A stretch of DNA of 64,000 nt from Nocardioides sp. T2.26MG-1 (GTDB taxonomy: Bacteria; Actinomycetota; Actinomycetes; Propionibacteriales; Nocardioidaceae), in assembly GCF_950101795.1 (NCBI RefSeq), contig NZ_CATNLZ010000012.1, forward strand, positions 248,001 through 312,000, in the 5' to 3' direction. Position 1 is the stretch's first letter. The number at the start of each line of letters is the position of its first letter. Made by a program: the position numbers and the translations under genes. Below are positions 59,126 through 64,000 of this stretch, one piece after another. Under the pieces are notes generated by a model. It did not search any database and was not told where the DNA came from. It was given only the letters and a program-made list of their open reading frames with translations.

Positions 59126-59859
59126 CACGGCTGCTCGCCCTCCCGTGCGGCCACCATCCTGGCGACGGCCTCGTCGACGTCGTCGGTGACCAGCAGCGAG
59201 TCGAGGTCGGCCTGCTTGATGCGGCCGTCGGCGACCATGGTGCCGCCCATCCACTCCAGCAGGCCGCTCCACTCCGCGACGCCGAGCAGCACGATCGGGA
59301 ACGACGTGATCTTCTGCGTCTGCACCAGCGTCATCGCCTCGAACAGCTCGTCGAGGGTGCCGAGGCCGCCGGGCAGGGCGAGGTAGCCCTGGGAGTACTT
59401 CACGAACATCGTCTTGCGCGCGAAGAAGTAGCGGAAGTTGATGCCGACGTCGACCCAGGAGTTGAGCTCGGCCTCCCACGGCAGCTCGATCCCGAGACCG
59501 ACGCTGATCCCGCCGGCCTCGCTCGCGCCCTTGTTGACGGCCTCCATCACGCCGGGGCCGCCGCCGGTGATCACCGCGAAGCCCGCGTCCGCGAGCTTGC
59601 GGCCGACCTGCTCCCCGAGCGCGTACGCCGGGTGGTCGGCGGGCGTGCGCGCGGAGCCGAACACGGACACCGCCGGCCCGAGCTCGGCCAGCGCGCCGAA
59701 GCCCTCGACGAACTCGGCCTGGATGCGCAGCACCCGCCACGGGTCGGTGTGCACCCAGTCGCTCGGCCCGCGGGTGTCGAGCAGCCGCTGGTCGGTGGTG
59801 CCGGCCTCGACCTGGTCGCGGCGCTGGAGGATCGGGCCCTTGGACTTGGAGCGCACCAT
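59125..59859 (-). CDS. LOG-family (TIGR00730) Rossmann-fold protein
   Basis: This 244-residue protein has the LOG signatures GGGPGVMEAVNKGA and PGGLGTLDELFEAMT. Family members hydrolyse cytokinin-type nucleotides (N6-substituted AMP phosphoribohydrolase) or act in folate/purine-related metabolism. The ATG at 59859 begins one base after the dapE stop, so the two are coupled. Many actinobacteria keep this dapE-LOG pair. Confidence 0.9.
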   Translation of the reverse strand: MVRSKSKGPILQRRDQVEAGTTDQRLLDTRGPSDWVHTDPWRVLRIQAEFVEGFGALAELGPAVSVFGSARTPADHPAYALGEQVGRKLADAGFAVITGGGPGVMEAVNKGASEAGGISVGLGIELPWEAELNSWVDVGINFRYFFARKTMFVKYSQGYLALPGGLGTLDELFEAMTLVQTQKITSFPIVLLGVAEWSGLLEWMGGTMVADGRIKQADLDSLLVTDDVDEAVARMVAAREGEQP

Positions 59860-59860
59860 G

Positions 59861-60943
59861 TCAGCGGCCTCCCAGCCAGTTGCGGAGCCGGTCCTCGCAG
59901 CGCCGGATCTGCTCGACGGGCACGTGCTCGTCCTGCTTGTGGGCGAACAGCGGGTCACCCGGCCCGTAGTTCACGGCCGGGACGCCGAGGGCGGTGAACC
60001 GGGCGACGTCGGTCCAGCCGAACTTGGGGTTGACCTCGCCGCCGACCGCCTCGACGAACGCCTTGGCCGCCGGCCGGTCCAGCCCCGGGAGCGCGCCCGG
60101 GGCGGAGTCGGTGAGCGTGACGTCGAAGCCGGTGAAGAACTCCCGCACGAACGCCTCGGCCTCCGCCTCGGAGCGGTCCGGGGCGAACCGGTAGTTGACC
60201 GCGACGACGCACTCGTCGGGCACCACGTTGCCGGCGACGCCGCCGCTGATCGCCACCGCGTTGAGCCCCTCGTGGTACTCCAGGCCGTCGATGACCGGCC
60301 GCCTGGCGTCGTACTCGTTGAGCCTGCGGAGCACCTCGGTCGCTCGGTGGATCGCGTTGACGCCGCGCCAGCTGCGTGCGGAGTGGGCGCGCTCGCCGGT
60401 GGTCCGCACGTCGACGCGGAGCGTGCCCTGGCAGCCGGCCTCGACGCCGCCGTTGGAGGGCTCCATGAGGATCGCGAAGTCGCCGGTCATCAGCTCGGGG
60501 TGGGTGCGCGAGAGCCGGTTGAGGCCGTTGTGCTCGGCCTCGATCTCCTCGGCGTCGTAGAGCAGGTAGGTGACGTCGCGGTCCGGCTCGGGCAGGGTCG
60601 CGGCGAGCCGGAGGATCACCGCGTCGCCGCCCTTCATGTCGCAGGTGCCGAGGCCGTGGAGCAGGTCGCCGTCGGGCCGGCGCTCGTAGCGGGCGGGCAG
60701 GTTGTCGTTGACCGGCACCGTGTCGAGGTGGCCGGCGATCACGACCCGCTCGCCGCGGCCGAGGTCGGTGCGCGCGACGACGGTGTTGCCGTGCCGGCTC
60801 ACCGTGAGGTGGTCGTACGCCGTGAGCGCGGTCTCGACCGCGTCGGCGATCGCCTGCTCGTCGCGGCTGACCGACTCGATGTCGACCAGCTGCTGGGTGA
60901 GCGTGACGGCGTCGGTCGTGAGGTCGAGCTGGATCCCTGTCAC
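59861..60943 (-). CDS. dapE: succinyl-diaminopimelate desuccinylase
   Basis: This 360-residue M20 metallopeptidase-type enzyme releases succinate from N-succinyl-LL-DAP in lysine and peptidoglycan synthesis. Zinc ligands and catalytic Glu are in VIAGHLDTVPV, LHGLGTCDMKGG, YDAEEIEAEHNGL and a final His in DPLFAHKQDEHVP. The dimerisation domain lies between (about 170-280). GTG at 60943 begins VTGIQLDL; a TTG at 60955 is less likely. It is followed by the LOG-type gene with one-base spacing. Confidence 0.93.
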   Translation of the reverse strand: MTGIQLDLTTDAVTLTQQLVDIESVSRDEQAIADAVETALTAYDHLTVSRHGNTVVARTDLGRGERVVIAGHLDTVPVNDNLPARYERRPDGDLLHGLGTCDMKGGDAVILRLAATLPEPDRDVTYLLYDAEEIEAEHNGLNRLSRTHPELMTGDFAILMEPSNGGVEAGCQGTLRVDVRTTGERAHSARSWRGVNAIHRATEVLRRLNEYDARRPVIDGLEYHEGLNAVAISGGVAGNVVPDECVVAVNYRFAPDRSEAEAEAFVREFFTGFDVTLTDSAPGALPGLDRPAAKAFVEAVGGEVNPKFGWTDVARFTALGVPAVNYGPGDPLFAHKQDEHVPVEQIRRCEDRLRNWLGGR

Positions 60944-60947
60944 GGGT

Positions 60948-61418
60948 CTATCCAACCAGCCGGGCGAGCTTGGTCAGCGCCATCCGGGTGCCGGTCTCGT
61001 TGTCCGCGGGCGGCACCGCGTCCGGGACGCCGTCCAGGCGCATCGACACCTCGGTGCCGCCGCTGCCGTCCCCGGCGTCCCCGACGTCGCGGAGTGTGGT
61101 GGTCGTGGTGATCGGGCCCGCGAGCTCGGGGGCGGCGTCCTCGAACTCCACCACCTCGACCACGCGCTCCCCGGGCACCAGCTCGGTGAACACCCCGGCG
61201 TAGGTGTCGGTCGCGCCCTCGGTCTTGCCGGCGGCCGCGGGGTCGTCGTACGTCAGCGAGACCCGGATCCGCCCGCCGACCCGCGGGTCGAGCTCGTGCA
61301 CGGTGCCGCGCATCCCGTCCGGCACCCGCCAGGCCGCCACCGCGGCCGGGTCGAGCAGCGCCCGGAAGACCGTCTCGCGGTCGGCGTGGACGACGATGCT
61401 CGCGGTCGTCGAGTACAT
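60948..61418 (-). CDS. SRPBCC (AHSA1-type) protein
   Basis: This 156-residue START-like protein has TASIVVHADRETVFRALLDPAAVAAWRVPDGM, VGGRIRVSLTYDDP, GVFTELVPGERVVEVVEFED and the C-terminal helix TRMALTKLARLVG. The stop is TAG. A TAGGGT -10 element ends seven bases before its ATG, implying a leaderless message. The divergent F420-type oxidoreductase shares a palindromic operator. Ligand unknown; a lipid or steroid is plausible. Confidence 0.85.
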   Translation of the reverse strand: MYSTTASIVVHADRETVFRALLDPAAVAAWRVPDGMRGTVHELDPRVGGRIRVSLTYDDPAAAGKTEGATDTYAGVFTELVPGERVVEVVEFEDAAPELAGPITTTTTLRDVGDAGDGSGGTEVSMRLDGVPDAVPPADNETGTRMALTKLARLVG

Positions 61419-61437
61419 GGCTCCGACCCTAGACTTC

Positions 61438-61469
61438 CGCCCACACTAGAACACGTTCTAGTGTGGGCG
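61438..61469. promoter_or_regulatory. divergent KstR-like operator
   Basis: A 15-bp perfect inverted repeat (61438-61452 and 61455-61469, two-base loop) centres on TAGAACACGTTCTA (61447-61460). This fits the KstR consensus TNNAACNNGTTNNA, the TetR-type operator of cholesterol-catabolic genes in mycobacteria and relatives. It ends one base before the ATG of the oxidoreductase at 61471 and covers the -35 side of the leaderless promoter (TAGGGT, 61426-61431) of the SRPBCC gene. TAGTGT at 61459-61464 lies six bases before the oxidoreductase ATG, predicting a second leaderless start inside the operator. Confidence 0.75.
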
Positions 61470-61470
61470 C

Positions 61471-62316
61471 ATGCGCAACGGACTCGTCCTGTTCACCTCC
61501 GACCGCGGGATCACCCCGGCCGCGCTCGGCGCGGCCGCGGAGGAGCGGGGCTTCGACACGTTCTACGTGCCCGAGCACACCCACATCCCGGTCAGGCGCG
61601 AGGCCGCGCACCCCGGCACCGGCGACGAGTCGCTGCCCGACGACCGCTACCTGCGCACGCTCGACCCCTGGGTCTCGCTGGCGACGGTCGCCGCGGTCAC
61701 CTCGCGGATCCGGCTCTCCACCGCGGTCGCGCTGCCGGTCGAGTCCGACCCGATCACGCTGGCCAAGCAGATCGCCACGCTCGACCACCTCTCCGGCGGC
61801 CGGGTCGACATCGGCGCCGGGTTCGGCTGGAACACCGACGAGCTCGCGGACCACCACGTCCCCGCCGCCCGCCGCCGTACGGTCCTCAAGGAGTACGTCG
61901 AGGCCATGCGCGCGCTGTGGACCCAGGAGGAGGCGTCGTACGACGGGGAGTTCGTCTCGTTCGGGCCGTCCTGGGCCTACCCCAAGCCGGCCCGGCACAT
62001 CCCGCTGGTGATCGGCGCCGGCGGCGGCCCCAAGACGTTCCGCTGGATCGCCGAGAACGCCGACGGCTGGATGACCACCCCCACCCAGGCCGACATCTCC
62101 GCGAACATCGAGGCGCTCACGAAGGCCTGGGCCGATGCCGGCCGCGACGGCGCCCCCGAGGTCCGGATCCTGATCGCGTTCAAGCCCGACCCCGAGGACC
62201 TGATGGCCTGGGCCGAGGCGGGCGCCACCGAGCTGATCTGGGGCGTCCCCGACAAGGCCCCCGACGAGGTGCTCGCCTCCCTCGACCGCCTCGCCGGGCG
62301 CCTCGGCCTCGGCTGA
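61471..62316 (+). CDS. LLM-class F420-dependent oxidoreductase
   Basis: This 281-residue luciferase-like TIM-barrel enzyme is of the TIGR03619 type. Features are GFDTFYVPEHTHIPV, the strand-loop SRIRLSTAVALPVESDPITLAKQIATLDHLSGGRVDIGAGFGW, and PLVIGAGGGPKTFRWIAENADGWM. It would reduce or oxidise a substrate with F420. The start codon directly follows a KstR-like operator with no ribosome-binding site, consistent with leaderless translation. Regulation by steroid-responsive KstR, if real, suggests a lipid or steroid substrate. Confidence 0.9.
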   Translation: MRNGLVLFTSDRGITPAALGAAAEERGFDTFYVPEHTHIPVRREAAHPGTGDESLPDDRYLRTLDPWVSLATVAAVTSRIRLSTAVALPVESDPITLAKQIATLDHLSGGRVDIGAGFGWNTDELADHHVPAARRRTVLKEYVEAMRALWTQEEASYDGEFVSFGPSWAYPKPARHIPLVIGAGGGPKTFRWIAENADGWMTTPTQADISANIEALTKAWADAGRDGAPEVRILIAFKPDPEDLMAWAEAGATELIWGVPDKAPDEVLASLDRLAGRLGLG

Positions 62317-62325
62317 CGTGGGTCG

Positions 62326-62415
62326 GGTGGTTTCGAGGCTCGTCGCTAGCGCTCCTCGCACCTCAACCACCGCGTCGGTGGTTGAGGTGCGAGCGAAGCG
62401 AGCCTCGAAACCACC
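62326..62415. terminator. 90-bp compound inverted repeat between convergent genes
   Basis: Outer arms ggtggtttcgaggctcg / cgagcctcgaaaccacc and inner arms ctcgcacctcaaccaccg / cggtggttgaggtgcgag form a long two-part hairpin. The left side has about seven extra bases. It lies exactly between convergent genes and its end abuts the ileS stop, so it should terminate both. The type, with ggtggtttcga and caaccacc, looks like the REP-like intergenic repeats common in Nocardioides, as I recall. Confidence 0.75.
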
Positions 62416-64000
62416 TACGCCCTGGTGACCGTGACGACCGGCTCGGGGCCGTCGGCCGACACGACCTCGTACGACGTCGCGAGGGTCTCGCCCGCGATCA
62501 GCTGCTCGTGGGTGCGGGCCGCGGCCTGCACCTCCTCGGAGCCGCCGATGGTGAGCGCGATCCGGTCGGAGACGTCGAGGCCGGCGTCGCGGCGGGCCTG
62601 CTGGACCGCGCGCACCAGGTCGCGGGCCAGGCCCTCGGCCGCCAGCTCGGGCGTCACCTCGGTGTCGAGGACGACGAACCCGCCGCTGCGCAGCACGCCG
62701 GTGGCGCTGGCGTCGTCGGACGAGCCGGCGACGGTCTCGAGGGTGTACTCCCCGTCGGCCAGCACCAGGCCGCCGGAGGTCACGGTGCCGTCCTCGGCCA
62801 CCGACCAGTCGCCGGACTTCGAGCCCTTGATCGCCGCCTGGACGTCCTTGCCCAGGCGTGGGCCGGCGGCACGGGCGTTGACGGTCAGCCGCTGCTCCAC
62901 GCCGTACGCCGAGGCCTCGGGCGACTCCGCCGCGAGCAGCCGGACCTCCTTGACGTTGACCTCGTCGCGGACGATCGCCTCGAACCCGCCCAGCGCGGCC
63001 GGGTCGTCGACGACCACGGTCAGCCGCGACAGCGGCAGCCGGTTGCGCAGGTTGGCGGCCTTGCGCAGCGCCGAGGTGGCCGAGCAGACCTCGCGGACCT
63101 GGTCCATCGCGGCGACGAGCGCCTCGTCAGCCGGCAGCTCCTCGGCCAGCGGCCAGTCGGCCAGGTGCACCGAGCGGCCGCCGGTCAGCCCGCGCCAGAC
63201 CTCCTCGGTGGCGAGCGGCATCAGCGGCGCGGTCGCCCGGCAGACGACCTCGAGCACCGTGTACAGCGTGTCGAAGCCGTGCGCGTCGCCCTCCCAGAAG
63301 CGGTCCCGGGACCGGCGGATGTACCAGTTCGTCAGCACGTCGAGGAACGACCGCGTCGCGTCGCACGCGTCGGCCACGGCGTACGCGTCGAGCGACCCGG
63401 TCATCTCGGCGACGAAGTCGCGCAGCTTGGCGAGGATGTAGCGGTCCATCGGATGCGCGGAGTCGGTGCGCCGCTGCGCGTCGTACCCCTGACCGCCGCC
63501 CGCTGGATCCTGGGCGGCGTTGGCGTAGAGCTGGAAGAAGTACCAGCTGTTCCACAGCGGGATCAGCACCTGGCGCACCGAGTCGCGGATGCCCTGCTCG
63601 GTGACGACCAGGTTGCCGCCGCGCAGGATCGGGCTCGACATCAGGAACCAGCGCATCGCGTCCGCGCCGTCGCGGTCGAAGACCTCGCGCACGTCGGGGT
63701 AGTTGCGCAGCGACTTCGACATCTTGTTGCCGTCGGAGCCGAGCACGATGCCGTGGCTGATGCAGTTCTCGAACGCCGGCTTGTCGAAGATCGCCGAGGC
63801 GAGGATGTGCAGCGTGTAGAACCAGCCGCGCGTCTGGCCGATGTACTCGACGATGAAGTCCGCCGGGAAGTGGTGCTCGAACCACTCGCTGTTCTCGAAG
63901 GGCACGTGGACCTGGGCGAAGCTCATCGAGCCCGAGTCGAACCACACGTCGAGGACGTCGGAGACGCGGCGCATCATCGACGTGCCGGTCGGGTCGTCGG
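62415..64000 (-). CDS. ileS: isoleucyl-tRNA synthetase, 3' part (5' end beyond window)
   Basis: The 528 codons present cover the C-terminal half of a class I isoleucyl-tRNA synthetase. They run from [19 protein letters not shown], through [15 protein letters not shown], the KMSKS loop ([15 protein letters not shown]), the anticodon-binding helical domain ([34 protein letters not shown]), to a long C-terminal extension. The frame is open to base 64000, so the start lies outside. It charges tRNA-Ile in the cytoplasm. The extended tail is typical of the eukaryote-like form found in many actinobacteria. Confidence 0.95.
   Translation of the reverse strand, partial: DDPTGTSMMRRVSDVLDVWFDSGSMSFAQVHVPFENSEWFEHHFPADFIVEYIGQTRGWFYTLHILASAIFDKPAFENCISHGIVLGSDGNKMSKSLRNYPDVREVFDRDGADAMRWFLMSSPILRGGNLVVTEQGIRDSVRQVLIPLWNSWYFFQLYANAAQDPAGGGQGYDAQRRTDSAHPMDRYILAKLRDFVAEMTGSLDAYAVADACDATRSFLDVLTNWYIRRSRDRFWEGDAHGFDTLYTVLEVVCRATAPLMPLATEEVWRGLTGGRSVHLADWPLAEELPADEALVAAMDQVREVCSATSALRKAANLRNRLPLSRLTVVVDDPAALGGFEAIVRDEVNVKEVRLLAAESPEASAYGVEQRLTVNARAAGPRLGKDVQAAIKGSKSGDWSVAEDGTVTSGGLVLADGEYTLETVAGSSDDASATGVLRSGGFVVLDTEVTPELAAEGLARDLVRAVQQARRDAGLDVSDRIALTIGGSEEVQAAARTHEQLIAGETLATSYEVVSADGPEPVVTVTRA

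Overview
The window is GC-rich, densely coded DNA from an actinobacterium, most likely a Nocardioides-like member of the Propionibacteriales. Four things point there: very high G+C with many GTG starts and GTGA/ATGA gene overlaps, a Propionibacterium-type transcarboxylase operon, a mycobacterial-type sigE-rseA-htrA locus, and actinobacterial markers (Ku plus split LigD, DUF3117, DUF2505, PaaX, F420-type oxidoreductase, c-di-AMP riboswitch). The genus is inferred from gene content, not from a search.

Layout. 1-5.3 kb is the right part of a mobile island. It holds the 3' part of a large serine integrase, a small helix-turn-helix protein, two arrays of tandem repeats, and an AT-richer 888-residue membrane NTPase with TPR/Sel1-like repeats. 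5.3-8.4 kb is a tadA-tadB-tadC pilus cassette that stops abruptly at the island. 8.8-12.6 kb is a four-gene transcarboxylase operon (5S, 12S, a small subunit, 1.3S biotin carrier). 12.7-13.4 kb is an NlpC/P60 hydrolase behind a c-di-AMP riboswitch. 13.5-17.8 kb is an FtsX/MacB-like ABC exporter. 17.8-22 kb holds a HAD phosphatase, a two-component system, a SipW-like signal peptidase and its probable TasA/CalY-like substrate. 22-29 kb carries the NHEJ genes (LigD polymerase, LigD ligase, Ku), with an L,D-transpeptidase and an FMO/BASS-transporter/epimerase operon among them. 29-35.5 kb has an ECF42-DGPF unit, a VOC protein, a frameshifted SDR, an amidase and an ECF sigma/membrane-protein pair. 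35.5-44 kb is amino-acid catabolism: giant NAD-glutamate dehydrogenase, tryptophan 2,3-dioxygenase, P5C dehydrogenase. 44-50 kb holds a WS/DGAT-like acyltransferase, a cupredoxin-like lipoprotein with a polytopic membrane protein, and CpaE/CpaB-like pilus genes with an apparent frameshift. 50-53.5 kb is htrA-rseA-sigE with a divergent O-methyltransferase. 53.6-64 kb contains PepA, DUF3117, PaaX/PaaG, an M14 peptidase, a LOG-type protein, DapE, an SRPBCC/F420-oxidoreductase pair around a KstR-like operator, and the 3' part of ileS.

The strongest candidate for an undescribed system is the island's membrane-anchored STAND-like NTPase together with its repeat-rich flank. The most informative regulatory features are the c-di-AMP riboswitch, the KstR-like divergent operator, paired dyads upstream of tad, CebR-like boxes, G6-loop hairpins between the tasA-like and sipW-like genes, and several predicted leaderless promoters. 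All boundaries and functions come from reading the sequence; no database search was run.
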